A stretch of DNA of 32,068 nucleotides, taken from the NCBI RefSeq assembly GCF_003857035.1, contig NZ_QGSY01000195.1, positions 1-32,068 on the forward strand. The letters run 5' to 3'. This DNA is from Micromonospora arida (GTDB taxonomy: Bacteria; Actinomycetota; Actinomycetes; Mycobacteriales; Micromonosporaceae). The position numbers were made by a program, and so were the translations under genes. Shown here in pieces: positions 1-7,377 of this stretch (positions are counted from its first letter, which is position 1; each line of letters begins with the position of its first letter). The notes below the pieces were generated by a model. It was not told the origin of the DNA. It saw only the letters and a list, made by a program, of their open reading frames with translations, and searched no databases.

Positions 1-1
1 G

Positions 2-490
2 GCTTCCCCGGCCCGACCCGCCCCGATCGGCCCCGTTCCGCCGACCCCGGTGGTCGAGCCCGTCCGTGACGAGTCCGTGGTCCTGGAGGGGCCGGCCGAC
101 CCGGACGGGCTGGGCGACCTCCTCGACGTCGGATGGACGTACCCGTCCGCACCCACCTCCGCCGCCGCGATGCGTCGGGACGTCCGGGGCGCACTGAGCG
201 AGCTGGACGTCGACCCGGACGTGCTGGAAGATCTCCTGCTCGCCGCCTCCGAGGCCATGAACAACGCCGTCGAGCACGCGCAGCGGCCCAGCCGCCCGGA
301 GGTGCGGGTGCGCGTCCAGGTGGGTGGCGGGCTGGTCCGGATCTCGGTACGGGACTTCGGCACCTGGCGGGACCGCCGGCCGGCGATGGACCGGGGGCGC
401 GGCGCGTTGCTGATGAACGCCTACGGCGATGTGCGGCTGGTCTCCACCGCCGAGGGGACGACGGTGACCATCGAGCGTCGACTGGCCTGA
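2..490 (+). CDS. Histidine kinase-like ATPase domain protein (RsbW/SpoIIAB type), probably 5'-truncated
   Basis: This is a GHKL-type ATPase domain of the anti-sigma/serine-kinase class. The N-box is visible as EAMNNAVEHA and a G1-like box as VRDFG, followed by RGRGALLMNAYGDV and TTVTIERRL, as in RsbW-like proteins. Such domains bind ATP and either sequester a sigma factor or phosphorylate an STAS antagonist. The frame is open to the left edge. Residues before the GTG at 50 are Pro/Ala-rich like a linker, and that GTG has no Shine-Dalgarno sequence. I therefore think this is the C-terminal domain of a longer protein, perhaps behind a PP2C/SpoIIE phosphatase domain, which is a common actinobacterial arrangement. 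The alternative is a stand-alone 146-residue protein starting at 50. The domain call is firm; the partner and the start are inference. Confidence 0.8.
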   Translation, partial: ASPARPAPIGPVPPTPVVEPVRDESVVLEGPADPDGLGDLLDVGWTYPSAPTSAAAMRRDVRGALSELDVDPDVLEDLLLAASEAMNNAVEHAQRPSRPEVRVRVQVGGGLVRISVRDFGTWRDRRPAMDRGRGALLMNAYGDVRLVSTAEGTTVTIERRLA

Positions 491-509
491 GCGCCGATCG
501 AGTCGGCCC

Positions 510-526
510 GGCCGGCCTGACCGGCC
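510..526. terminator. Hairpin between convergent genes
   Basis: GGCCGG and CCGGCC are separated by five bases, and flanking C509 and G527 add a pair. The hairpin lies in the 45-bp gap between the convergent ATPase-domain gene and the anti-sigma candidate. There is no U-tract. It is plausible as a short bidirectional terminator. Confidence 0.4.
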
Positions 527-535
527 GTCAGCGCG

Positions 536-1294
536 TCAGAGGCGGCGGCCGCTGGCGTCGCGGGCGATGATGCCGTCCAGCCGCTCCCCCGGAGTGAGCC
601 GCGCCGGGTCGAACCAGAAGATCAGCACCTGCTTGTCGCCACTCCATGGCGCCACTCGGGCGTCGACCTGCCGACCGCCGACCGTGCCGATGATCCGCTT
701 GGCGGGGCCGACGAAGTAACCGAAGGTGGGCACCGGCGCGGCGAGGCGCTCGTCGTAGCCGATCTGGTGGAACCCGGCGCTGCGGTCGCTGCCCTCCACG
801 TCGTTGACCAGGATGTCGGTGCTCAACGAGCCGTCCGGAGCCTGGCGACCGGCGGCCAGTCCGATGGACACCTTGTGTTCACCGGGTACGGACACCGGGA
901 CGAAGTAGTAGACCCGACGCTCGGCGCCGTGCCGCACCCCGCTGTCCACGATCTGGCCCAGCGGCTTCGGTGGCGGCTCGTCGCGGCCCACCGTCGGCGG
1001 TGGCGTGGCGCCCAGCGACTTCTCCGCCCACGGCGAGACACCGATCGACGGTGGAGCAACGGCGACCGGCGGTGGGTGCTGGGTCGGCGCCGGATCGCCG
1101 GGCCCGGACGCGCCGACCGCCACCACCACGACCACGGCGGCCAGGCCGGTCGCGAGCGTCGCCGCCCCGGCTCCGGCGACGCGCCGACGGGTACGCAGCC
1201 GACGTCCCTCGCGCATCACGGTGGCCAGGTCGAGCACGGCGTCGGGGCGTTCGGTCGCGCGCATGGCATGGCGGAGCCGGTCCAGTTCGCTCAT
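536..1294 (-). CDS. Candidate membrane anti-sigma factor partner of the SigE-family sigma factor
   Basis: This 252-residue protein has a short charged cytosolic N-terminus (MSELDRLRHAMRATE onward, about 38 residues) and one membrane segment at about 39-61 (AGAGAATLATGL...VVVVVAVGASG). A Pro-rich linker and an extracytoplasmic domain of about 150 residues follow; I do not recognise that domain. Its ATG overlaps the sigma-factor stop as ATGA (1294-1291), which implies translational coupling. Single-pass topology directly behind an ECF sigma gene is the usual arrangement for an anti-sigma factor. No HxxxCxxC zinc anti-sigma motif is present, so the role rests on context and topology. The outer domain may sense an envelope signal. 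Function is inferred; the existence of the gene is secure. Confidence 0.75.
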   Translation of the reverse strand: MSELDRLRHAMRATERPDAVLDLATVMREGRRLRTRRRVAGAGAATLATGLAAVVVVVAVGASGPGDPAPTQHPPPVAVAPPSIGVSPWAEKSLGATPPPTVGRDEPPPKPLGQIVDSGVRHGAERRVYYFVPVSVPGEHKVSIGLAAGRQAPDGSLSTDILVNDVEGSDRSAGFHQIGYDERLAAPVPTFGYFVGPAKRIIGTVGGRQVDARVAPWSGDKQVLIFWFDPARLTPGERLDGIIARDASGRRL

Positions 1295-1791
1295 CGACGC
1301 GCCTCCTCGTCGGCCGTGCGGGGCGTGGCGCTGCGCAACTTCTCCAGCGCTCGTGAGCTGGTGCTCTTGACCGTGCCGACGGATACGGAGAGTTCCCGGG
1401 CCACCTGCGCCTCCGGCAGGTCGAAGTAGTAGCGCAGGACCACGATGGCGCGCTCCCGGGGGCTGAGCGCACCGAGGATGGTGATCAACCAGCGCCGGGT
1501 GGTCACCTCGTCGGCCACGTCGCCGCGCCGCTGCTCCGGCACCTCGTCGGTCGGGTACTCCCGCATCGGCCGCCGCCACCCGTCGACCAGATGGTTGACC
1601 AGCGTGCGGCGGGCGTACCCGTAGGCGTCGTCGTCGTGGATCCGCGACCACGACGCGTAGGTGCGCACCAGTGCGGTCTGCGCGGCGTCCTCGGCCTGGT
1701 GGTGGTCACCGGTCATCAGGAACGCGGCGTGTACCAGTCGCGCGGACGCCGCCCGCGCGAACTCGACGAAATCCGCGTCACCCCGCGCCAC
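1291..1791 (-). CDS. SigE-family ECF RNA polymerase sigma factor
   Basis: Region 2 (FVEFARAASARLVHAAFLMTGD, then AEDAAQTALVRTYASW) and region 4 (LSPRERAIVVLRYYFDLPEAQVARELSVSVGTVKS with its helix-turn-helix) identify an ECF sigma factor of the actinobacterial SigE family, 166 residues long. It would direct RNA polymerase to a small stress regulon. I chose the GTG at 1791 because GGGGAGGG lies about seven bases upstream. The frame also opens with a TTG at 1839, but that codon lies upstream of the transcription start predicted from the candidate promoter at 1822-1845. The gene overlaps the downstream membrane protein by four bases, which marks that protein as its likely anti-sigma factor. The minus-strand promoter has the same AAC-N17-CGTC form as the one facing the DUF3152 gene, suggesting autoregulation. 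Confidence 0.92.
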   Translation of the reverse strand: MARGDADFVEFARAASARLVHAAFLMTGDHHQAEDAAQTALVRTYASWSRIHDDDAYGYARRTLVNHLVDGWRRPMREYPTDEVPEQRRGDVADEVTTRRWLITILGALSPRERAIVVLRYYFDLPEAQVARELSVSVGTVKSTSSRALEKLRSATPRTADEEARR

Positions 1792-1821
1792 CGCGAACCC
1801 TCCCCGTGCCACAGAGCTAGA

Positions 1822-1845
1822 GACGGGCGAGACCGGCAAAAGGTT
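1822..1845 (-). promoter_or_regulatory. Candidate ECF promoter of the sigma/anti-sigma operon
   Basis: On the minus strand, AAC (1845-1843, within TCAACC) is followed after exactly 17 bases by CGTC (1825-1822). This matches the general ECF form AAC-N16/17-CGTC. Predicted transcription start is near 1815, about 24 bases before the GTG at 1791. Confidence 0.6.
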
Positions 1846-1862
1846 GAGCCCTGGGTCACATC

Positions 1863-1886
1863 AACTTTTCGACGCGGTCACCCGTC
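1863..1886 (+). promoter_or_regulatory. Candidate ECF promoter of the DUF3152 gene
   Basis: AAC (1863-1865, within TCAACTTTT) is followed after exactly 17 bases by CGTC (1883-1886, within CCGTCTT). It is the mirror of the minus-strand element and points at the DUF3152 gene. Predicted transcription start is near 1892, giving a leader of about 38 bases. The two -35 elements sit back to back and form an imperfect inverted repeat (AAAAGGTTGA at 1838-1847, TCAACTTTT at 1861-1869). Confidence 0.6.
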
Positions 1887-1929
1887 TTCTCCTCCGCGCC
1901 GCCGCCGAGCGACGCGCGAGGGGAGAGAC

Positions 1930-2760
1930 ATGTCGACGAAGGCTACCCGCCGCTGGGGTCCCGCATCGATGGCGTCGCTGCTGGTGGTGGCGCTGCTCAC
2001 CGGGTGCGGCCTGCCCGCCGCCGGGCAACCCGCCATCGACCCGGTCGCCGCCGGGCCGCTGCCCAACGGACCGGCGACACCTGTCGGTCGGCCGACCGGG
2101 GCCGCCGAGGTCCGACCCGATCCCGCGCCCGTCATCCCGGTCAGCTACCCCGCCACCGGCGGCAACCACTGGTCGGTGGCGCCCGGCGAGACGACCCCCG
2201 GGCGCGCGACGGCCGGCCGGTTGCTGCGCTACCGGGTCGCCGTGGAGCGCGACATCCGGGGCCTGCCGACGAAGGACATCGCCACGGCGATCACCACGAC
2301 ATTGAACGACCCACGCGGGTGGACGGCGGGCGGGGCGTGGCGGTTGCGCCGGGTCGGTGCCGGCGAACCGACCGACTTCACCATCTACCTGGCGACCCCC
2401 GGCACCCGCGACACCCTCTGCCAGGACGTGCCGGACGCCTACACCTCCTGCCGCAACGGTGGCCGGGTGGTGCTCAACGTGGCGCGCTGGGTCAAGGGGG
2501 TGCCGGGTTACGGCGCGACGCTGGAGACATACCGGCAGTACATGGTCAACCACGAGGTGGGGCACAAACTCGGGTACGGCCACGAGCGGTGCCCCGGGCG
2601 GGGCCGGCCGGCGCCGGTGATGCAGCAGCAGACGCTGGGCCTGCACGGCTGCACCGCGAACGCCTGGCCGTACCCGAAGGGCAAGGCCCGCTACAGCGGG
2701 CCGGTCGGGGCGTACGACGACGCGATCCCCCGGCGTGAGGGCGCCTACTCGGCGTCGTGA
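1930..2760 (+). CDS. DUF3152 lipoprotein with a metzincin-type zinc protease motif
   Basis: This 276-residue protein begins with a lipoprotein signal (LLTGC, lipid-attachment Cys26), so it should be anchored on the outer face of the membrane. A Pro/Gly-rich stretch follows, then the DUF3152 domain from about residue 80. The domain contains HEVGHKLGYGH (His208, Glu209, His212, His218), a full HExxHxxGxxH zinc site, and a Met-turn-like Met231 in PAPVMQQQ. That is the pattern of a metzincin peptidase, though the substrate is unknown. The ATG has GAGGGGAGAG just upstream. It is divergent from the SigE-family sigma gene and faces a matching ECF-type promoter, so it is probably a target of that sigma factor. 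Four cysteines in the domain could form disulfides. The family call is firm; protease activity is inferred from the motif. Confidence 0.9.
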   Translation: MSTKATRRWGPASMASLLVVALLTGCGLPAAGQPAIDPVAAGPLPNGPATPVGRPTGAAEVRPDPAPVIPVSYPATGGNHWSVAPGETTPGRATAGRLLRYRVAVERDIRGLPTKDIATAITTTLNDPRGWTAGGAWRLRRVGAGEPTDFTIYLATPGTRDTLCQDVPDAYTSCRNGGRVVLNVARWVKGVPGYGATLETYRQYMVNHEVGHKLGYGHERCPGRGRPAPVMQQQTLGLHGCTANAWPYPKGKARYSGPVGAYDDAIPRREGAYSAS

Positions 2761-2773
2761 GGACGGCGTGCCC

Positions 2774-3430
2774 TCAGGTTCGCCGGCGGCGTTCCTGCTC
2801 GAGTCGCTCGTCCTGCCGGCCCATCTCGTAGATGGCGTTGAGGCTGGTCGGCAATCGGCTGACGTTGTCCGGCACCGGGCCGGAATCCGGCTCCGGGCCC
2901 GAATCCGGTACGGGTCCGGGGTCCGGCCCGGGCACGGCGGCGGCGGGAACCGGGGCCCGGCGGCGCAGGAGCAGCAGTGCCAGCACCGCGAGGACCGCCA
3001 CGACCAGCAGGTACGACACGGGTGGCCAGGCATTGCGGGTGGGGTTGGCGAGCGCCGGCGGGGCGACCGGTGCGGGGGTGTCGCCGGCGCGCGGCGGCAC
3101 GACGGTCTCGGGGGTGCCGGTGTCCTCCCCAGCGGTGCGGCGATCGGATGCTGCGGGTACGGGGACACCGCCAGCCGACCGGGCGGGCTTGGGAATCGCG
3201 GTGGGTTCCGCCGGACTGGGCCGACCGGTGACCGGTGGCCGACTCGGCGTGGCCGCCCCGGTGGGGGCGTCGCTCGGCGTCGGAGCGGCACTCGGCGTGC
3301 CGCCACCGAGCAGGTCGTCGACGATCCGGCCGACGCCGCCGAGTATGTCACCGAGCGGGTTGGAGGTGGCCGACGGGGACGGCGCGGGTGCGAGGGCGAG
3401 GGTCAGCGCGAGAACGACGACGGTAGGCAT
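2774..3430 (-). CDS. Pro-rich single-pass membrane protein of unknown function
   Basis: This 218-residue protein has an N-terminal signal-like segment (VVVLALTLALAPAPSPSA). About 110 residues rich in Pro, Ala and Thr follow, then a clear membrane helix (VSYLLVVAVLAVLALLLL) and basic residues (RRRAP). A Pro/Gly/Asp/Ser repeat segment and a charged tail (MGRQDERLEQERRRRT) end the protein. This suggests an exported flexible stalk, one transmembrane segment and a cytoplasmic tail. GGAGG precedes the ATG at 3430, giving good support for the start. It converges on the DUF3152 gene with a 13-bp gap and lies 127 bp downstream of the protease gene on the same strand. I do not recognise a family. Its composition is typical of a wall-spanning protein. 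Confidence 0.7.
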   Translation of the reverse strand: MPTVVVLALTLALAPAPSPSATSNPLGDILGGVGRIVDDLLGGGTPSAAPTPSDAPTGAATPSRPPVTGRPSPAEPTAIPKPARSAGGVPVPAASDRRTAGEDTGTPETVVPPRAGDTPAPVAPPALANPTRNAWPPVSYLLVVAVLAVLALLLLRRRAPVPAAAVPGPDPGPVPDSGPEPDSGPVPDNVSRLPTSLNAIYEMGRQDERLEQERRRRT

Positions 3431-3557
3431 GACGCCACCTCCGATGTGCCGATATGCCACGCACCGTACTTCATCGTGGGATCTCGTGGGTGACACCGGG
3501 CACACCGGGGCGGGGACGCGTCTGGCGCTCGCCCCCGGCCCGCGATGTCGCTGATGG

Positions 3558-4739
3558 TCAGACCGGCAGGCCACCCACCTGAGTGGAGATCCACGATCGG
3601 ATCGACGGCAGGTCGACGTAGATGGACGGGCCGGTGGCGCAGGTGGAGTTGTTGTTGCCGGCCCGACTCGTGGCGCCGATCAGGTTCCACACTCCGTTGA
3701 CCCGGCGCACCTGCGGGCCACCCGAGTCGCCGTAGCAGGCGCCGGAGTTGCCGTTGGTGTTGTTGGTGCAGATCTCGTACGGGCCGTTGATGCCGGAGCA
3801 CCGGCTGTCGGCCACGATGGACGTGTCGAGTTCGTTGGCCACCGCCGGGGCCGAACCACAGCCCCGCGGGGCGCAGGTCTGACCCCAGCCGATGATCCGG
3901 GTGGCAGTACCGACCGCACCCGAGGTGCTCGGGATCGGGGCCGGCGCGTACGTGACCGAACTGGCCAGTTGCAACAGCTTGACGTCGACGCTCGGGTGGT
4001 TCACCGCCCGGGTCACCCGCACCACGGTCCCGCCGCTGGAGCGGTTGATGCTGCCCACCCGCACCGAGGACGGCGTCGAACAGTGCTTGGCGGTGACCGC
4101 CCAGTTGCCCTTGATCAGCGTGCCGGTGCAGCCGGAGACGTACACCATGAAGGGGTAGTTCTCCGTGGCCGGCCGGCCGCCGACCACCAGCGGGCTGATG
4201 TCCGAGGCGCCGTTCCAGGTGTACGTCGTGCTGGCCGGCGCGGCCAGGGTGCCGGCGAACAGCGAGTTCACCCGGCTCGCCTCGGCCGCGCTGGGGTTCG
4301 CGTTGCGGCAGGAGACCGGTGCGCTGCTACCGGACATCAGGTCGGAGCAGAGGCCGGTGCGCCGGTCCGGCAGGCCCAGGATGTGGCCGACTTCGTGGGT
4401 GGCGATGCGGGTGCGGTCGTAGCCCTGGTTGACGGCCGTGCGGCCCATCCAGATCCGGCCCGAGCCGAGACCGCTCGGCTGCGCGCGGGGCCAGCCCTCG
4501 TCGACGTAGATGGTGATGCTGGCCGGGGTGCCGGCCAGGAGTCGGACGTTGCTGACCCGGCTGTTCCAGATCTGCGCCGCCTGGTCGAAGTTGGTGCGGA
4601 ACTCGCCGGTCCGGCTCGCGTCGTAGTAGACGGTCCGGACGGCGGCGGCCGGCGTACCGGTGGCGAGCTGCATCCCGGCCGCCGCCAGGATCGCCACCAG
4701 CATGGCCAGCGCCGCGCGTCTCAGTTGTCCTCGGAACAT
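3558..4739 (-). CDS. Secreted two-domain protease: snapalysin-like (M7) plus trypsin-like (S1)
   Basis: The 393-residue product has a signal peptide ending near residue 33 (GTPAAAV). The first domain (about 35-165) resembles snapalysin, the small zinc protease of Streptomyces, and has HEVGHILGLPD at 115-125 (zinc ligands His115, His119 and Asp125). The second domain (about 184-393) is a chymotrypsin-fold serine protease. It starts with VVGGRPA, the equivalent of the usual activation site IVGG. Its triad is His219 (in TAKHC), Asp252 (in VDVKLL) and Ser339 (in YGDSGGP), with six or more cysteines for disulfides. Both active sites look intact. AGGGGAG lies about eight bases before the ATG at 4739, which excludes upstream starts. 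The first domain might mature the second, or both might attack proteins outside the cell; either is inference. Confidence 0.9.
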   Translation of the reverse strand: MFRGQLRRAALAMLVAILAAAGMQLATGTPAAAVRTVYYDASRTGEFRTNFDQAAQIWNSRVSNVRLLAGTPASITIYVDEGWPRAQPSGLGSGRIWMGRTAVNQGYDRTRIATHEVGHILGLPDRRTGLCSDLMSGSSAPVSCRNANPSAAEASRVNSLFAGTLAAPASTTYTWNGASDISPLVVGGRPATENYPFMVYVSGCTGTLIKGNWAVTAKHCSTPSSVRVGSINRSSGGTVVRVTRAVNHPSVDVKLLQLASSVTYAPAPIPSTSGAVGTATRIIGWGQTCAPRGCGSAPAVANELDTSIVADSRCSGINGPYEICTNNTNGNSGACYGDSGGPQVRRVNGVWNLIGATSRAGNNNSTCATGPSIYVDLPSIRSWISTQVGGLPV

Positions 4740-4980
4740 CGGGCACTCCCCTGCGGTCGTCCGGCGGCCGTCGACCACCGGGTCATCGATGAACGTAGAT
4801 ATTAATGTGACGGCGGTCGATGTTCGGCATAGCGGAAGCGTCATATCGGCGACGTGGACGCTGTTACCCAGCGGTTACGCCGCGGCGAAGCGCCCGTGCC
4901 GGGGCAGGACGACGGTGGTGGCAGAGGGTCACCGGCAGCGCCGCCGCGACGTGACCCCGGTACCGAACGGAGAAACCACC

Positions 4981-5544
4981 ATGAGGATCAGGAGCGCACT
5001 CACCGCATTGGCGGTCGTCCTCGCCGGGCTGGTCGCCAGCGCCGGCAGCAGCACCGCCGCGGGCACCACGACCACGGCGGCGTACTGCGGCATCACCTGG
5101 GGCAGCGCGGACAAGACGGCCGGCGCGCTGAGCGACGCCCCGCTGATCGACGTACGGACCGGCCGGCACGACTGCTACGACCGGGTGGTGTTCGAGTTCA
5201 ACGGCCCGGTCGACGGTTACGCGATCGGCTACGGCGAGACGTGGACCGAGGGTGAAGGCCTGGCGCTGTCGCCGTACACCGCCGGCGGAGCGCTGTTGCG
5301 GGTCTCGCTGCGGGCCCCGACGTACGACGACGACCACCTCGGCACCGTGCAGTACGCGGTCGGCGAGCACGTGGCGAACCTGCTGCGCTACCCGACGCTG
5401 CGCGACGTGGTGTTCGGCGGCAGCTTCGAGGGCTACAGCACCTTCGCCGTCGGCGTACGGGCGCGGTTGCCCTTCCGGGTGCTCGTGCTCGCCGGTCCCG
5501 GCACCCACAGCCGGGTGGTGCTCGACGTCGCCCACCAGTGGTGA
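4981..5544 (+). CDS. Secreted AMIN-like domain protein
   Basis: This 187-residue protein has an N-terminal signal peptide (MRIRSALTALAVVLAGLVASAGSS, cleavage near AAG). An AMIN-like domain of about 150 residues follows. The recognisable pieces are CGITWGS near the start, DCYDRVVFEFNG in the middle and a closing VLVLAG...SRVVLDVAHQW strand. AMIN-like domains are linked to cell-wall binding, and this actinobacterial family usually occurs as secreted or lipid-anchored proteins of this length. No lipobox cysteine is seen, so it is probably released. The ATG at 4981 is preceded by CGGAG. It is divergent from the two-domain protease across 241 bp, which contains an AT-rich patch at about 4790-4815. 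Two cysteines (in CGITWG and DCYDR) may pair. Function is known only at domain level. Confidence 0.8.
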   Translation: MRIRSALTALAVVLAGLVASAGSSTAAGTTTTAAYCGITWGSADKTAGALSDAPLIDVRTGRHDCYDRVVFEFNGPVDGYAIGYGETWTEGEGLALSPYTAGGALLRVSLRAPTYDDDHLGTVQYAVGEHVANLLRYPTLRDVVFGGSFEGYSTFAVGVRARLPFRVLVLAGPGTHSRVVLDVAHQW

Positions 5545-5560
5545 TCGGAGCCGGCCGATC

Positions 5561-5599
5561 CGCTTGGCCGTCCGCCCAGTTGAGGCGGACGGCCAGGCG
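5561..5599. terminator. Strong bidirectional hairpin terminator
   Basis: A 15-16 bp stem (left arm about 5561-5576, right arm 5584-5599; core GGCCGTCCGCC / GGCGGACGGCC) closes a seven-base loop (5577-5583). It fills the gap between the convergent AMIN-like gene and the GlxA-type regulator. No U-tract is present, as is common in GC-rich actinobacteria. Confidence 0.8.
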
Positions 5600-5604
5600 A
5601 AGCG

Positions 5605-6582
5605 CTAACCCGGCTGGGCGCGGCGAGCCGTAGCGAACCGGCGTTGGTAGGCGGCCGGGCTGATCGACAGCTTCCGGGCGAAGACCCGTCGCATGCTCTC
5701 GTAGCTGGGGAAACCGGCGAGGGTCGCGGCCTGCGTCGCGGTGTGGCCCTGGTCGAGCAACGCCCTCGCCAGGTCGAAGCGGATGTTCTCCACGTAGCGG
5801 GCCGGCGTGGTGGACAACTCGTCGTGGAAGAGTCGGGTGAGCTGCCGGGTGCTCACGTTGAGGTGTCTGGCGAGTTCGGTGAGCGAGTGCTCCCCACGGG
5901 GGTTCGCCGTCACCACGTCGGTGATCGTCCGTAGCGCCGCCGAGCGGGGCGGCGGTCCCTGCAGAGGCGCGGAGAACTGGGACTGGCCACCCGCGCGCTG
6001 CATGTACACCACCAGGGCGCGTGCGACGTCGCGCGCCAGGTCGGGCCCGTGGTCCTCCTCGACCAACGCGAGCGCCAGGTCGATACCGGCCGTCACCCCC
6101 GCCGAGGTGTACGTGGTGCCGTCGCGAACGTAGATCGCGTCCGGCTCGACGCGGCACGCTGGGTACCGCGCGGCGAGCTCGTGCGCGACCTGCCAGTGCG
6201 TGGTCGCACGCTTCCCGTCGAGGACACCAGCGGCGGCGAGCACGAACGCCCCGGTGCAGATCGAGGCGACCCTTCCCGCCGCCGCCACCGGTAGGCGTAC
6301 GGCGTCGGCCAGGTCCGCGGGCACCTGGGCGCGCGGATAGTGGTCGGACCCGGCCACCAGGAGCGTGTCGAAGGCGGGCTCGGCAGAAACGGCACCATCG
6401 ACCGCCAACCGAACCCCGAGACTTGACGTGACATCTTCCCCGGTCGGCGACAGCAGCACGATCCGGTAGTCGGCGCCGAAGCGGTTCGCCTCCTTGAACA
6501 CCTCCGCCGGACCGGCGACATCCAACAACGTCACCCCGTCGTAGACGAAGATCGCGACGCGATGCGGTCCGGTGTTCAGCAC
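5605..6582 (-). CDS. GlxA-family transcriptional regulator (DJ-1/PfpI domain plus AraC-type HTH)
   Basis: This 325-residue regulator has an N-terminal DJ-1/PfpI-like domain (about 7-170), including the nucleophile-elbow Cys109 in SICTGAFVLAAAG. The C-terminal AraC/XylS double helix-turn-helix (about 225-320) includes LTELARHLNVSTRQLTRLFHDE and ATLAGFPSYESMRRVFARKL. GlxA-type regulators sense small metabolites through the first domain and act at neighbouring promoters. A stop in frame at 6588-6586 makes the GTG at 6582 the earliest possible start. It is divergent from the HD-domain/oxidoreductase pair, its most likely target, across 146 bp. The inducer cannot be told from sequence. Confidence 0.92.
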   Translation of the reverse strand: MLNTGPHRVAIFVYDGVTLLDVAGPAEVFKEANRFGADYRIVLLSPTGEDVTSSLGVRLAVDGAVSAEPAFDTLLVAGSDHYPRAQVPADLADAVRLPVAAAGRVASICTGAFVLAAAGVLDGKRATTHWQVAHELAARYPACRVEPDAIYVRDGTTYTSAGVTAGIDLALALVEEDHGPDLARDVARALVVYMQRAGGQSQFSAPLQGPPPRSAALRTITDVVTANPRGEHSLTELARHLNVSTRQLTRLFHDELSTTPARYVENIRFDLARALLDQGHTATQAATLAGFPSYESMRRVFARKLSISPAAYQRRFATARRAQPG

Positions 6583-6620
6583 CGCTCATTGGTAGCACGC
6601 CGTTACCGACCATGAACCGT

Positions 6621-6649
6621 GTCCGGATATGAGGGATTCCTGGCCGGAC
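6621..6649. promoter_or_regulatory. Inverted repeat in the GlxA/HD divergent promoter region
   Basis: GTCCGG (6621-6626) and CCGGAC (6644-6649) flank 17 bases midway between the two divergent genes. It is a possible operator for the GlxA-type regulator. The arms are short, so the call is tentative. Confidence 0.3.
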
Positions 6650-6728
6650 GAGGGCGGCGGCGTAGAACGATCGGTGGGCAGCATGGACGACGTCAGCACG
6701 TCCGCACACTGCCGGAAGGTCGGAGGAC

Positions 6729-7367
6729 ATGTCAGAGGTCATCGGGGGATTGGAGATTCCTGAGACGGCGGCGGTAGCCGCAGCGACCAGGCACATCCAG
6801 GAAACGACCAGACCGGTCATTTACCACCACTCCCGGCGGGTCTTCCTCTTCGGTCTGATTCACGCTCGCAGGCTTGGCGTGAAACCGGACCCGGAGCTGC
6901 TCTATCTGGCGGCCATGTTCCACGACACCGGCCTCCTGACCCCGTTCTCCGACGTCGAGCAGCGCTTCGAGATCGACGGCGCCGACCACGCGCGCGCGTT
7001 CCTTCTGGGCCGGGGTTTCTCCACCGCCGCCGCCGAGACCGTGTGGACGGCGATCGCGCTGCACACCTCGCCGGGCATTCCGGACCGGATGGGTCCGGAG
7101 ATCGCCACCACGTACCTCGGCGTCCTGACCGACGTGCTCGGCCTCGGTCTGGACGGGCTGGAACACGATCAACTGGGCGACATCCTCGCCGCCCACCCGC
7201 GAGGGGACTTCAAGAACGAGTTCCTGCGTGCCCAGGTCGACGGGCTGAGGAACCGCCCGGAGACCACGAACGGCACCGTGAACTCCGACATCCTCGAACA
7301 CTTCATCCCCGGCTTCCAGCGCGTGACGACGGTCGAACGCATCGTCGGTTCGCCCTGGCCGAGTTGA
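6729..7367 (+). CDS. HD-domain metal-dependent hydrolase (cyanamide hydratase-like family)
   Basis: This 212-residue protein carries an HD fold. The metal ligands are visible as His34 (YHHSRRVF), His65-Asp66 (AAMFHDTGLL), His87 (GADHARAF) and His112 (AIALHTSP). The spacing resembles the cyanamide hydratase/urea-forming branch of HD proteins rather than nucleotide phosphodiesterases. The substrate cannot be assigned from sequence. The ATG at 6729 follows GGAGGAC. The oxidoreductase gene begins ten bases after the stop, so the two are probably co-transcribed. They are likely controlled by the divergent GlxA-type regulator, which suggests a small catabolic or detoxification unit. Confidence 0.85.
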   Translation: MSEVIGGLEIPETAAVAAATRHIQETTRPVIYHHSRRVFLFGLIHARRLGVKPDPELLYLAAMFHDTGLLTPFSDVEQRFEIDGADHARAFLLGRGFSTAAAETVWTAIALHTSPGIPDRMGPEIATTYLGVLTDVLGLGLDGLEHDQLGDILAAHPRGDFKNEFLRAQVDGLRNRPETTNGTVNSDILEHFIPGFQRVTTVERIVGSPWPS

Positions 7368-7377
7368 TTGGACGCCC

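Noticed and set aside
1591..1929. N-terminal extension of the DUF3152 frame into the sigma gene
   Set aside because: The extension is antisense to the sigma gene and lacks a start signal. The ATG at 1930 has a ribosome binding site and opens the lipoprotein signal.
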